Source of the DNA: a virus
Reading direction: 5' to 3' (one strand)
IMG/VR virus record: IMGVR_UViG_3300050821_018577
Coordinates: 1 to 64,000 of that record
Length of the DNA stretch: 64,000 bases
How positions within the stretch are numbered: the stretch's first letter is position 1; every line of letters starts with the position of its first letter. Positions 17,007 to 25,741 of the stretch are shown in pieces. The position numbers were made by a program, and so were the translations under genes. A model generated the notes under the pieces. The model saw only the letters and a program-made list of their open reading frames with translations. It made no database searches and was not told where the DNA came from.

Positions 17007-17802
17007 CTGCACGCTCGGCCCTACGCTCCTGAAAATCGATAACGTCTGCCTTTCCTACGGCGACAAAGTCGTCCTCAAGAACGTGAATGCCGAGATTCGG
17101 GAAATCCTGCGCAATCAGAGCAAGGGCCAGGTTCTCGGCTTCCTGGGGCCATCAGGCGTAGGCAAAACGCAATTATTCAGAATCATCGCCGGCCTGAACA
17201 AGCCGACCTCCGGACAAGTGACACTCAATGGCGGAACACCCGTTCATCCTGGGCTGGTAGGTGTCGTCGCGCAAAATTATCTATTGTTTGAACACCGCAC
17301 CGTACTCTCTAATCTCATGCTCGCGGCACGACGGAAGAATCACACCCAAACAGAAGTCGGTGCCTACCTGGAGGAATTCAGTCTGCATGATGTTCGCCAC
17401 CATTACCCGGCACAATTATCCGGCGGCCAGCGTCAGCGGGTAGCAATTTTGCAACAGATTCTCTGCTCGTCCCACTTTTTGTTAATGGACGAGCCATTCT
17501 CCGGACTTGACCTGCTCATGCTCGAAAAGACCGCCGCGCTGATTCAAAAAGTCGCCAACATGGATGAGCTCAACACTATCGTCATCGTTTCCCATGACGT
17601 GACCGCCGTGGCCAGTGTCAGCGACCACATCTGGATGCTTGGCCGCGACCGCGATGCGGAAGGCAATATCATTCCTGGCGCCAGAATCATGGAAGTCTAC
17701 GACCTAGTAGAACGCGACCTGTGCTGGCACCCAGACATCATAACGTCGCCCCGATTTATGTCTTTTGTTGCAGAAGTCAAAGAACGCTTCCGAACGCTTT
17801 AG
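16993..17802 (+). CDS. ABC transporter ATPase
   Basis: The product has 269 residues with all ABC motifs: Walker A GPSGVGKT, Q-loop VAQNYLLF, signature LSGGQRQR, Walker B LLMDEP, H-loop IVSHD. It belongs to the nitrate/sulfonate (TauB/SsuB) type and should power the adjacent permease. Its presence in a phage is unusual. All catalytic residues are present, so it is probably active. The gene ends 9 bases before the next promoter. Confidence 0.88.
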   Translation: MGPTNCTLGPTLLKIDNVCLSYGDKVVLKNVNAEIREILRNQSKGQVLGFLGPSGVGKTQLFRIIAGLNKPTSGQVTLNGGTPVHPGLVGVVAQNYLLFEHRTVLSNLMLAARRKNHTQTEVGAYLEEFSLHDVRHHYPAQLSGGQRQRVAILQQILCSSHFLLMDEPFSGLDLLMLEKTAALIQKVANMDELNTIVIVSHDVTAVASVSDHIWMLGRDRDAEGNIIPGARIMEVYDLVERDLCWHPDIITSPRFMSFVAEVKERFRTL

Positions 17803-17811
17803 AAATTCTTC

Positions 17812-17840
17812 TTTACAAAGCCTAGGCCCTAAGTTATAAT
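17812..17840 (+). promoter_or_regulatory. sigma70-like promoter
   Basis: TTTACA, 17-base spacer, TATAAT. The spacer ends in CTAGGCCCTAAGT, nearly identical to the promoter at 12474. It starts the block from 17.87 kb. Confidence 0.7.
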
Positions 17841-17865
17841 ACTTTGCTCACTCGGAGTGTATCAA

Positions 17866-18090
17866 TTGAAAAAGACAGCGCCGCGTCAAGTAGAACCGCC
17901 CGGCAGGCCATCCAAACGACGCGCCGACGAATTGGCTGGAGCGCCACAAAAGACTCGCTGGTGGGAGTGCTCATTGTGCTACAACGTGTTTGGCACACAG
18001 CATCATGCTTGTCGCACCTGTGACGGTCGGACGCCGCACTCTTGTCCGTACTGTGGAATCCAGTTTGACGATTTGACGGAGTTTGCGTGA
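17866..18090 (+). CDS. double zinc-knuckle protein
   Basis: A 74-residue product with a basic N-terminus (PGRPSKRRADE) followed by CSLC, CRTC and CPYCG, enough for two zinc sites. TTG 17866 is preferred because it lies 9 bases after CGGAG. GTG 17857 is the alternative. Likely DNA-binding. Confidence 0.6.
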   Translation: MKKTAPRQVEPPGRPSKRRADELAGAPQKTRWWECSLCYNVFGTQHHACRTCDGRTPHSCPYCGIQFDDLTEFA

Positions 18091-18113
18091 GTGTTTCTAT
18101 TGCGGAATGAGTA

Positions 18114-18653
18114 ATGGCACAGACTCACGAAGGCGCGATGAAAGTCTTAGCTCGCAAGACCGGCTTGTCTTTGCCTGAATTCCAGAATCATATCAAGCGT
18201 GGCCTGAAATGGTGTTATCGGTGCAGTGCTTGGAAGGACCGGCTCGCCTTTCAATTAGACCGAAGTAGGTACGATGGACGCGCCGCAATATGCAATCAGT
18301 GTAAACACGATAACCATAAAGGTCGATATGTTCCAAGGCCGCGCATTTCAAAGAAAGGTTCACGTTTTGCACCAGTTCGGGATGGCGATAAATTTCAAGC
18401 TCGGGCCAGAGTAAATCATCTCGTCGATATCGGATTACTTCCGGACCCGGATACTCTGCCGTGTGCAGATTGCGGCGACCGCAAGAAGCGTCACACGTAT
18501 GACCATTATCTTGGCTATGCAGCAGCGCATCAAGAGCACGTAGAACCAACCTGTTATAAATGCCACGACAAACGCTCAAGGCAACGCGGCGAACTAATTC
18601 AACGCCGCAATGCTAAAGGTAAATTCACGCAGAAGGACGCACATGGGAGATAA
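18114..18653 (+). CDS. HNH-like zinc protein
   Basis: The product has 179 residues. An N-terminal CYRC...CNQCKHDNHKGRY zinc site is followed by CADCG, a HTYDHYLGY segment and CYKCHDKRSRQRG, the Cys/His order of HNH-type folds. The catalytic first His is not certain, so it may be a nuclease or an inactive relative. It overlaps the DUF5131 gene by 11 bases. Confidence 0.6.
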   Translation: MAQTHEGAMKVLARKTGLSLPEFQNHIKRGLKWCYRCSAWKDRLAFQLDRSRYDGRAAICNQCKHDNHKGRYVPRPRISKKGSRFAPVRDGDKFQARARVNHLVDIGLLPDPDTLPCADCGDRKKRHTYDHYLGYAAAHQEHVEPTCYKCHDKRSRQRGELIQRRNAKGKFTQKDAHGR

Positions 18654-19461
18654 TTCGCGTATTTCTTGGACAATGAAAACATGGAATCCATTTATTGGCT
18701 GTCGCAAAGTCAGCGCAGAGTGCGAACATTGTTATGCTGAATCAATGATAAATCGCTTGCGCGACACGCCTGAACAAAAGGCTGACGGCTACAAAGGGCT
18801 GCATGCTTTCGATACTGTCGTCCGAACAAAAACCATGCACGACCCAATTACTTGGCAGAAAAAGGCCGAAGCAGCCGGACGCTACGACCTAGTTTTCACT
18901 TGCTCGCTGTCTGATTTTTTCATCCAACAAGCTGACCAGTGGCGCCCGGAGATTTGGCGCATCATCAAAGCCACGCCGAATCTGATTTATCAGATTTTGA
19001 CCAAGCGCCCGGAACTAATTGAAAAACGCCTACCTCCCGATTGGGGCGTAAATGGGTATCCCAACTGTTGGCTAGGCACCAGTGTTGGCATGAAGAAATT
19101 TCTCAAACGCATGGACGTCCTTCGCAAGACTCCAGCGCATGTTCGCTTTGTTTCCGCAGAGCCACTCCTAGAGGATCTCTGTCCGGAACTGCAAGCGCAC
19201 ATCGACGGCTTCCACCAAATCATCGTGGGTGGCGAGAGCGGAAATAATTCCGACCTGTACCGTCCAATGGACCATAATTGGGCTCGGCGCATCTTGAAGA
19301 TTTGCCGCACGCATCATATCGCCTACTGGTTCAAGCAGAGTTCCGCCCGCAAAACAGAATTGGGCACGCAGTTGGCCGAAATTGAAGGCGCGGCCCCGCA
19401 AACGATTCAGGAATATCCGGCTGCGTATTTTGCGTACAAGGCCGCGCCGAAACTGTTTTAG
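18643..19461 (+). CDS. DUF5131 / phage Gp37-Gp68 family protein
   Basis: The product has 272 residues. WNPFIGCRKVSAECEHCYAE at the N-terminus, with the Cys-x6-Cys-x2-Cys spacing, plus TKRPELIEKRLP, WLGTSVG, RFVSAEPLLEDL, IIVGGESG and FKQSS are the hallmarks of this family, which has a radical-SAM-like architecture and is common in phages. No reaction has been established for it that I know of. The stop is TAG followed by G. Confidence 0.88.
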   Translation: MGDNSRISWTMKTWNPFIGCRKVSAECEHCYAESMINRLRDTPEQKADGYKGLHAFDTVVRTKTMHDPITWQKKAEAAGRYDLVFTCSLSDFFIQQADQWRPEIWRIIKATPNLIYQILTKRPELIEKRLPPDWGVNGYPNCWLGTSVGMKKFLKRMDVLRKTPAHVRFVSAEPLLEDLCPELQAHIDGFHQIIVGGESGNNSDLYRPMDHNWARRILKICRTHHIAYWFKQSSARKTELGTQLAEIEGAAPQTIQEYPAAYFAYKAAPKLF

Positions 19462-19471
19462 GAGCAATGAT

Positions 19472-19657
19472 ATGAAACGCCCTGATTGGGCAGAACGTCA
19501 GGCACGTAAGTTTTGCGGCGACCATCAAGTTCCTCGTGGCTGTACCGATTCGTGCTGTCCCACGTGCGGTGATATTGTTCGCGCCCTGCGCCGTGCCGAG
19601 AAGCGGGGATATAGACGCGGGCTGACAGAAGGCGTGATGCACAAGACTGGAACATGA
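19472..19657 (+). CDS. small cysteine-rich protein, 61 residues
   Basis: CTDSCCPTCGD gives a dense Cys cluster between basic helices. The start is placed behind TAGGAGC, which includes the upstream stop. Probable zinc-binding adaptor. Confidence 0.55.
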   Translation: MKRPDWAERQARKFCGDHQVPRGCTDSCCPTCGDIVRALRRAEKRGYRRGLTEGVMHKTGT

Positions 19658-19965
19658 ACATCTGCATTCACGCGGAAGCCGACCTGTGCAAACCGGAAGA
19701 ATTGTTCTTTTTCGCCGTGCCGTACCTTGGTCAAGTGCTGGTCTGCCGCGAATGCCGACGGGAGCTTGCCTTGCGCACCGTGGAACGCCCGCATGGCCTT
19801 GTACCTGCCGACCTGGGACGGATCGGCTATCGGTGTTCCCGCTGCGGCGGCGACTACACCAGCACCGACGCGATGACTTGCCGATGCCCTGGACGGAAAG
19901 AACAGTGCGAACAAGCGAATCAGTTGGTCAATGAATGGATGACCTATCGAGAATTGGTGAGCTAA
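19654..19965 (+). CDS. zinc-ribbon protein, 103 residues
   Basis: CRECRR and CSRCGGDYTS followed by CRCPGR. Two knuckles about 35 residues apart suggest one zinc ribbon plus extra cysteines. Family not named. Confidence 0.6.
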   Translation: MNICIHAEADLCKPEELFFFAVPYLGQVLVCRECRRELALRTVERPHGLVPADLGRIGYRCSRCGGDYTSTDAMTCRCPGRKEQCEQANQLVNEWMTYRELVS

Positions 19966-20189
19966 TGCGCAGACAAACTGGCTACATAAGGCGTCAAGAG
20001 AGAATCTTTTCTGAATGGGGAGACACTCCGATTGGAACAGCGGTAACGGTAGAGAAAGATGACGGCACGGAAGTACAAACCAAGACACGTTCCAAAGCCT
20101 GGATGCTCGCTGGTCATACAGCCGTTGTTATGGTCGAAGGGATCACCGGCTGCTATGCGCTCGAACGAATCAAAAAGGAACAAAAATGA
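19965..20189 (+). CDS. hypothetical 74-residue protein
   Basis: A small beta-rich protein with a basic N-terminus, resembling SH3-like beta barrels in its VTVEKDDGT...TRSKAWML pattern. The start overlaps the upstream stop by one base (TAATG). Confidence 0.5.
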   Translation: MRRQTGYIRRQERIFSEWGDTPIGTAVTVEKDDGTEVQTKTRSKAWMLAGHTAVVMVEGITGCYALERIKKEQK

Positions 20190-20545
20190 CACCCGGCGAA
20201 GTGCAAATGCAAGTCATCGTTGAATTGTCGCAAGGAGAAATGTGCAAGGTCCATGACTCCGTGGATCCGGACGCAACCGGCGGGGCAATCATCGCATTGC
20301 TCCAGATTCATGACCTGGGCCTGCGCGGTCCAAATATCCACATACTCTTCAAGGACGTCTGCCATTGCGAAGCTGCACGGTTTGTGATGCTTTTTCGCGC
20401 ATGGCAGCTTGGATTCCTTCCGAAAGCTGACCTGCTAGCGGCGTCTATCCGCCGCGGCTTAGTGCTGGACACCGATACCCTTTGGGAAAAAGTGTGCGCG
20501 GAACTGCCTCGCTTCCAGGCGCGTCCTGTCGTCAAGGAAAAGTAG
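20186..20545 (+). CDS. hypothetical 119-residue protein
   Basis: An alpha/beta protein whose middle (GGAIIALLQIHDLGLRG, FKDVC) looks globular. No family recognised. Stops with TAG, overlapped by the next GTG start. Confidence 0.55.
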   Translation: MTPGEVQMQVIVELSQGEMCKVHDSVDPDATGGAIIALLQIHDLGLRGPNIHILFKDVCHCEAARFVMLFRAWQLGFLPKADLLAASIRRGLVLDTDTLWEKVCAELPRFQARPVVKEK

Positions 20546-21498
20546 TGGACGACCACCAGAGGAAGTTCTTGAAAATCCTCAATGCCATTTCGTACAAGCA
20601 CTCCAGCCTGTTGAACGATTGGGCGGAAATGGCCGCTGTCTCTCTATCAAACGCCGTCATGCCGGATAACGCAGAGCGCCGCGACCGCGAGAACCGCTAT
20701 CTGGAACTGGCCAAACGCTACACTGGCGAAGAACTCAAAGGGATAGCCGAAATGCTCGCCTGTGTCGTAAATTCGCTCGATTCAAGCCACGGCGTTGCTG
20801 GTGCATTGGCGAAAAAAGACGCACCGGAATTGTCTCTGCACGATTGCCTAGGCGAACTGTACATGAATGAAGAGATGGCTTCGAAATGGGACACCGACGT
20901 AGCATTCACACCGTTTCACTTGGCCTATATGATGGCCCAAATGACATTCGCTGATTTCAAGTTGCCAGAAAAAGGCTGGTTTTCTGTTGGCGAGCCGGCC
21001 TGCGGAACCGGCGTCATGATAATCGCAGCGGCGCAAGCACTCAGGGATCTCGGCCTGAACTATCAGCGGGTGATGCACGCGACCCTGGTCGACATTCGAG
21101 CGCCATTGGCGCATATGTGCTATATCCAGATGTCGCTACTGCACATTCCAGCCGTGGTCATTCACGGTGATTCTCTAGCTCTGAAAGAGTGGTCGCATTG
21201 GCGCACGCCAGCCCACGTCCTAGGCTTTTGGGAAAGGCGAGCCGGTCAATCGATGCCACGACCTGTTATGCAGGACGATGCAGTTTCAGTTTCATGCACC
21301 AAGATGCAGGATGCCAAACCGCAGTTCACTTTCAATTTCGAGAAAGGAGACACGCATGAGGCGACCACCAGGTCCACGAGTCGGGCGGCCGTCCGACCTG
21401 CCGCCAGCGTTCGTACTCGGCCTTCGCCACAAACACGGCACAAAAATGCGGTATCTCGCAGGCTGCCGTTGCCGGCGTTGCCGCCGCGGAAACGCTGA
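20545..21498 (+). CDS. HsdM/N6-adenine-methylase-like protein
   Basis: The product has up to 317 residues. FTPFHLAYMMAQMTF and VGEPACGTGVMIIAAAQAL are the N-terminal helix and SAM motif I of type I HsdM-like DNA methylases. No NPP(Y/F/W) catalytic motif is visible, so it may be inactive or regulatory. The last 48 residues are Pro/Arg-rich and overlap the next gene, suggesting the stop was lost or a late frameshift occurred. GTG start chosen because it overlaps the upstream TAG. Confidence 0.7.
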   Translation: MDDHQRKFLKILNAISYKHSSLLNDWAEMAAVSLSNAVMPDNAERRDRENRYLELAKRYTGEELKGIAEMLACVVNSLDSSHGVAGALAKKDAPELSLHDCLGELYMNEEMASKWDTDVAFTPFHLAYMMAQMTFADFKLPEKGWFSVGEPACGTGVMIIAAAQALRDLGLNYQRVMHATLVDIRAPLAHMCYIQMSLLHIPAVVIHGDSLALKEWSHWRTPAHVLGFWERRAGQSMPRPVMQDDAVSVSCTKMQDAKPQFTFNFEKGDTHEATTRSTSRAAVRPAASVRTRPSPQTRHKNAVSRRLPLPALPPRKR

Positions 21499-22180
21499 AT
21501 ACGAAGCCCGTCTCAATCTCAATCGCAAGCTCTACGGTCCTAATGACCTAGTTTCCTCCGACCGCGTGCGTGACCATGTGAACTATCTACGAACCTTCGG
21601 CATGGGCCCAAAGACGATTGCCAAACATGCTCGCGTGGCTAAGACCAGCCTGCGAGAGATTCTTTATGATGGCAGGCAGCACGTCCGGCGCCGCAATGAA
21701 ACAAGGATCCTGGCGGTCCAGCCGTCGCTCGACACACTCCCGCGCAACGTCAACATCCCTGCCGGCGAGACGGTCACCAAAATCGAGCAAATGATTCGGT
21801 GGGGCTATCCCAAATCGCTCATCAACCGCGACGCTTTGGGTCATAATTGGCCAGGACTGCAAATCCACAAATACAAGAGTCCGAACACTACCGTCAGAAC
21901 CGCTGTGAACATCCGTAATTTTTACGCACTGGTCATCACCATGCGCCGCGTATGGCAGGAGAGACGAGGCTCAATTCCTCAGCGCCATTACGTGTACTGG
22001 AATATCCGCCGAGGCCGCAAGCCAACCGTACCGACTATCCGCAGATTGGAGCTTCGGCCGTTCGCAGTAACGTATGATTACAACTACATTTGGCCGAAAG
22101 AATTAAGAGAAGTCTCTAACCTGACCTGGAAACTCAGAAGATTGCATCGACAGAAATCTAAGGAGGCACATGGCAAATAA
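21356..22180 (+). CDS. helix-turn-helix DNA-binding protein
   Basis: The product has 274 residues. The N-terminus HGTKMRYLAGCRCRRCRRGNAEY is the short Cys/Arg motif typical of phage DNA-binding proteins (GT..RY.AGCRC..CR.AN). A HTH follows (GPKTIAKHARVAKTSLREILYDG), with a highly basic remainder. Probable transcriptional regulator or replication accessory. Preceded by AAAGGAGACACGC. Confidence 0.7.
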   Translation: MRRPPGPRVGRPSDLPPAFVLGLRHKHGTKMRYLAGCRCRRCRRGNAEYEARLNLNRKLYGPNDLVSSDRVRDHVNYLRTFGMGPKTIAKHARVAKTSLREILYDGRQHVRRRNETRILAVQPSLDTLPRNVNIPAGETVTKIEQMIRWGYPKSLINRDALGHNWPGLQIHKYKSPNTTVRTAVNIRNFYALVITMRRVWQERRGSIPQRHYVYWNIRRGRKPTVPTIRRLELRPFAVTYDYNYIWPKELREVSNLTWKLRRLHRQKSKEAHGK

Positions 22181-22469
22181 AAATAGGCTGGGCGATTTGC
22201 GTGACCATCTGTTCGACCAGCTAGAGAGACTGAAAACCGCAGCGGACCCGGACCTGGAAATCCGTCGCTCGCAGGCAATGGCCAAGGTTGCCACACAGGT
22301 GATCAACTCGGTCAAAGTGCAGTTGCAATTCGTCAATACAATTGGGTCACCTGTACTCACGGAGCAAACAAGCGACTTTTTCCGCGATGAACTGCCGCCG
22401 CAAAAGGGACTGAATACCGGAAAACAGCTTGGCCCTCAGACCAATGGTCATGCGAACGCAAAAACCTAA
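22170..22469 (+). CDS. hypothetical 99-residue protein
   Basis: Starts behind AAGGAGGCAC inside the end of the HTH gene. A helical first 60 residues (LRDHLFDQLERLK, RSQAMAKVATQVINSVK) recalls small phage terminase-associated or transcription factors. The low-complexity tail is unremarkable. Confidence 0.6.
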   Translation: MANKNRLGDLRDHLFDQLERLKTAADPDLEIRRSQAMAKVATQVINSVKVQLQFVNTIGSPVLTEQTSDFFRDELPPQKGLNTGKQLGPQTNGHANAKT

Positions 22470-22608
22470 GCGTTGCCTGGAATGCGGCGAAGTCCCGATT
22501 CCCAAACGCCGTATTCGCTGCAGGATTTGCGGTCGGTGCGTTTGCCGACTGTGCATCGCCATCACCGACCCGGATTCTGGTGGCCCGATTTGCAGAAAGT
22601 GTGATTGA
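22444..22608 (+). CDS. small cysteine-rich protein, 54 residues
   Basis: CLECGE, CRICGRCVCRLC and CRKC give up to eight cysteines, enough for two zinc ions. ATG 22450 is an alternative start. It overlaps both neighbours, and its TGA sits inside TTGA at the next start. Confidence 0.55.
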   Translation: MVMRTQKPKRCLECGEVPIPKRRIRCRICGRCVCRLCIAITDPDSGGPICRKCD

Positions 22609-23798
22609 GTATGGACCCGACGATAGGAAATCTAAAGCCAGGCGAACGAAACGTACTCCTCAAGCTTCGCGACGAGAAGAAGAAGGAACTATCTAAAGCC
22701 GACGAAGAGTTAAATGTGGCGCACGATAAGATTGTGGACATTTTGCGCGAAAGTCCAAGTGTTGCCGAAGAAATTCTGCTCAAACGCATAAATTCACGAA
22801 CACCTGGGACCGTAGACCTGCCCGACGAGATGGATGTCGAGAAATCCTTGATTGACCGGGGGATCTACAAACTCGGCACAGGGCCGCACCACATTACGCA
22901 AGTGAATAGTCCGTCGAGGCCATCACCGCTCGATTCCGTGCTTATTAAAATCCAGAACGTTCACGACTATTTCGTCGCGCACGCGAAGGAACACGGCTGG
23001 GAAGACCTAAACTCGTTTTTCGCCGTCCGCCCACCGTTCCCGAAGATGGTATTTTCGTACGATTCTAACTTCTTCAACCGTAGGCTCGGCAAGAAAATCG
23101 TCCGCCACGTCGATGTGATTATGACAGAGCGCGGCATGGACTATTTCGCGCACTACTTCAAGCACGAGGCGCACATTGCTGCCGACCAATGCGATGAACT
23201 GCAGGCGCTGGTGGTGCGGCTTCGACCGTTCCGGTTCCTGGAATTTCAGCTTGCGATGGATGGGAGCCGCGTTCCGGGCCGTTGGTTCGTGATGACAGAT
23301 GAGAAAGGGAAGGTGCTCACGGAAGCCAACATTGGCTGGGTGTTCGTGAAAGACCCGAAGGAAGACGCGCTTTTGAATAAGGCGACGCAGCTCGAAGGCA
23401 TCGACATGCAAGAGATGGTGCAGGATGCATTCGGCAGCCACGGTTCCTGCGCGCTTGCGGCGCTCCAATTCATGAACTGCAAAAACGTGGAGGTCGTGGA
23501 CAATCTTCCGACGCGCCAGCAGCGACGCTCCGCCGAGCGCGAGAACAAACGGCCGCCCGTGACCTACAAGACACTGATTATTCACCCGACGTGGAAGAAA
23601 AAACGCAATGTTTCGAGTTCTTCGACGGGGGTCGAGATGTCGTTGCACATTTGCCGAGGTCACTTCAAAGATTACCGCGAAGGTGATGGCCTGGGTAGAG
23701 CTCACGTCAAGGGCATGTGGTGGTGGTCGCCGCAAGTTCGTGGGTCTGCCGAACGAGGCCGGGTCGTTAAAGACTATGAAGTAGAAACCGAGCCATGA
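22605..23798 (+). CDS. conserved phage protein with C-terminal HxCRGHFKDY motif
   Basis: The product has 397 residues. The last 50 (HICRGHFKDYREGDGL...GMWWWSPQVRG...VKDY) match the C-terminus of a widespread uncharacterised phage protein family. A coiled-coil N-terminal 60 residues is followed by a globular alpha/beta part. Start TTG 22605 (TTGA overlap) or ATG 22611. Function unknown to me. Confidence 0.75.
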   Translation: MSMDPTIGNLKPGERNVLLKLRDEKKKELSKADEELNVAHDKIVDILRESPSVAEEILLKRINSRTPGTVDLPDEMDVEKSLIDRGIYKLGTGPHHITQVNSPSRPSPLDSVLIKIQNVHDYFVAHAKEHGWEDLNSFFAVRPPFPKMVFSYDSNFFNRRLGKKIVRHVDVIMTERGMDYFAHYFKHEAHIAADQCDELQALVVRLRPFRFLEFQLAMDGSRVPGRWFVMTDEKGKVLTEANIGWVFVKDPKEDALLNKATQLEGIDMQEMVQDAFGSHGSCALAALQFMNCKNVEVVDNLPTRQQRRSAERENKRPPVTYKTLIIHPTWKKKRNVSSSSTGVEMSLHICRGHFKDYREGDGLGRAHVKGMWWWSPQVRGSAERGRVVKDYEVETEP

Positions 23799-24079
23799 GA
23801 GGGCATCCGAAGGAACCGCATCGCCTGCTGTGCATGGTCTACCGCGAGAATCGTTTTATCGGTTGGGTCATCGCCAGTGCCGATATTTTGCAGCTTCCAT
23901 TTCGCAAGTGTCCGGGCTATAGCGTTCGCGTCAGACTCACAACGGGAGATACAGCGCATGACCTGAACAATTTGTTCCGTCGCGCTCGTTGTTTACGGGA
24001 TTACGGCAATGAAAATTTTAGCCGTGCAGCCAAGCAGGCAAAGCAAAAGGAGAAACACAATGGGCTCAGGAAGGTATAA
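23795..24079 (+). CDS. hypothetical 94-residue protein
   Basis: ATGA overlap with the upstream gene. Beta-rich first half, basic helical second half ending within the vWA gene's leader (20-base overlap). No family recognised. Confidence 0.6.
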   Translation: MRGHPKEPHRLLCMVYRENRFIGWVIASADILQLPFRKCPGYSVRVRLTTGDTAHDLNNLFRRARCLRDYGNENFSRAAKQAKQKEKHNGLRKV

Positions 24080-24995
24080 CGACGATACGTATCACAGGGC
24101 AGCAACTAGTAGAAGAATGACAGGAACGGATGATTTTGAATATTCTCGGACCGCCACAGCACTTCATCCGGACCTGAACCCGAAGCGGATCCGCAACAAG
24201 CCATTCGGTAAACTCGAAAGCCGGGACAGTTTGGAGCATCCCGAATCCAATGCGGTAGTTCTCTGCATCGACGTTACTGGCTCAAACATCGCGCGTGCAC
24301 GTGAGGCTCAAAAGAAATTACCGAATCTCATGGCCTTAGTTACGCGCTACCTGCCGCATCCCCAAGTGGCGGTCGCGGCCAATGATGATTACTACGTGCA
24401 AGCCGATAGGTCTTTGCAATTCTCAGACTTCGAATCGGATAACCGGATCGATGAGCACATCCGAAAATTACTGCTGACGAGCGACGGCGGCGGCAACCAG
24501 GGCGAATCCTACGACTTGGTCATGTATGCGGCCGCTCACAAGACCGTCTTGGACTGCTTTGAGAAGCGCGGACGCAAAGGCTACTTTTTCATGTATGCCG
24601 ATGAACCCATCTTCTCGACTTCTGCCAAGGAACAGGTCAATGACTTGTTTGGGGATGGCCTTACGCGTTCCATCCCGGTCGAGGAAACAATCCGGTCTCT
24701 CAAGGAGCTCTACCATGTGTTTGTTATGTGGCCAAACAAGAGCGCCTATCCGAACGCACGCGAACAGTACGTTCAACTCTTTGGGGACGATTGCGTTGTA
24801 ACTCTTCAAGACCCCAAGGTCATCTGCGAAGTCGCAGGCGGGCTCATCGGCATGACCGAAGGCCAACTCCATAACGAAACGGACGTCGTTAACGACCTGG
24901 TGGCTGCGGGCACTGACGCTGCGGACGCTGCCGCTATTAGCCGAGTCCTCTGGGGCGGTCGTAGGATCCACCTGGGTGGCACAGCAACGGCCTAA
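24060..24995 (+). CDS. vWA-like protein
   Basis: The product has 311 residues. VVLCIDVTGSN is a von Willebrand factor A first strand with a modified metal site (DxTGSN instead of DxSxS). LLTSDGGGNQGESYDLVMYA and YFFMYADEP fit later strands. The TSDGGGNQGES loop supplies the usual Asp/Ser ligands. ATG 24060 is chosen behind AAAGGAGAAACA. It ends WGGRRIHLGG-, one of the shared tails. vWA proteins scaffold complexes. A link with RtcB, as for Ro60-type vWA proteins, is only a thought because they are 4 kb apart. Confidence 0.7.
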   Translation: MGSGRYNDDTYHRAATSRRMTGTDDFEYSRTATALHPDLNPKRIRNKPFGKLESRDSLEHPESNAVVLCIDVTGSNIARAREAQKKLPNLMALVTRYLPHPQVAVAANDDYYVQADRSLQFSDFESDNRIDEHIRKLLLTSDGGGNQGESYDLVMYAAAHKTVLDCFEKRGRKGYFFMYADEPIFSTSAKEQVNDLFGDGLTRSIPVEETIRSLKELYHVFVMWPNKSAYPNAREQYVQLFGDDCVVTLQDPKVICEVAGGLIGMTEGQLHNETDVVNDLVAAGTDAADAAAISRVLWGGRRIHLGGTATA

Positions 24996-25017
24996 ACATG
25001 CGCCAGCCAACCAAGCC

Positions 25018-25043
25018 AAGGGAGAGCCGCTGTGCTCTCCCTT
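25018..25043 (+). terminator. hairpin terminator after the vWA gene
   Basis: A perfect 10-bp stem (AAGGGAGAGC/GCTCTCCCTT) with a 6-base loop, followed by the T-poor run TATAGCTTT. The arms carry a Shine-Dalgarno-like sequence and its complement. Termination may be partial. Confidence 0.5.
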
Positions 25044-25062
25044 ATAGCTTTCAGCTTTGGTC

Positions 25063-25242
25063 ATGAAAGCGTGCGACGAATGCTTGGAGCGGGTTCTCCG
25101 TAGGAGGCCCTGTCCTGGTTGCCGAGCGATGCTTTGTTCTCACTGCTATCACGAACACCACATGGCCAGAGAATCTGGCGAGGGATGCTGGCTGCACACA
25201 ATGAACTTGCGGGATATGAGAAACAATCAGGAGCATAGATGA
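25063..25242 (+). CDS. B-box/RING-like zinc protein, 59 residues
   Basis: CDEC, CPGC, CSHCYHEHH and a later Cys/His give a cross-brace-like Cys/His spacing. TTG 25057 is another possible start. A small protein-interaction module is likely. Confidence 0.55.
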   Translation: MKACDECLERVLRRRPCPGCRAMLCSHCYHEHHMARESGEGCWLHTMNLRDMRNNQEHR

Positions 25243-25604
25243 ACTACGACCAATTCCTGGAACGCGTCATCAACGACGGGGTCGAGGCCGCCAAAGCCGA
25301 CTACACAAAGCCGAGACAACAACCGCACTTGCATGGTTCGGTCGCGGGCTTCGAGGCCTGCCGATACAAAACGCCTGTGCAGCTTGCGGTCTTATTGCAA
25401 GAGGCAGAAACGGCCACAAGAGAATCACGCCACGCGAAGGACGAACCCGATACCTACTGGTTTAAACGCTGCTACGAATTGGAAATCGAATGGGTCTGCA
25501 ACGTAGTTTCCGCGATGCTCCACAACCAAGGCCAGACAGTTATCGTGCCCGTAACCGCTCGGGGAATGATGAAGGCCGCTGAAATCGTCGGAGTAAGGAC
25601 TTGA
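25239..25604 (+). CDS. hypothetical 121-residue protein
   Basis: A helical protein (FLERVINDGVEAAK, QLAVLLQEAETAT) ending in a beta strand with VIVPVTARGMMKAAEIVG. Its layout is common in phage small-gene trains. No function known. Confidence 0.6.
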   Translation: MNYDQFLERVINDGVEAAKADYTKPRQQPHLHGSVAGFEACRYKTPVQLAVLLQEAETATRESRHAKDEPDTYWFKRCYELEIEWVCNVVSAMLHNQGQTVIVPVTARGMMKAAEIVGVRT

Positions 25605-25741
25605 GCCGCAAGCTGCGTACCGACATTCTGCGGCGCAAGCCAAAACCGCCAGCACTGAGCTACAACTGTAAGAACGGGTATTGCCGACAATGCGCAAAAC
25701 TGAATTGCACCTGTCCGTGCCACAAGGAAGGAACGGCATGA
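25601..25741 (+). CDS. small zinc-knuckle protein, 46 residues
   Basis: TTG start in a TTGA overlap. Basic N-terminus, then CKNGYCRQCAKLNCTCPCH, a dense Cys cluster. Ends in an ATGA overlap with the next gene, which supports the frame. Confidence 0.55.
   Translation: MSRKLRTDILRRKPKPPALSYNCKNGYCRQCAKLNCTCPCHKEGTA

Noticed and set aside
24060-24995. vWA gene as a Ro60 orthologue
   Set aside because: It lacks the HEAT-repeat TROVE region. Only the vWA-like part is present.
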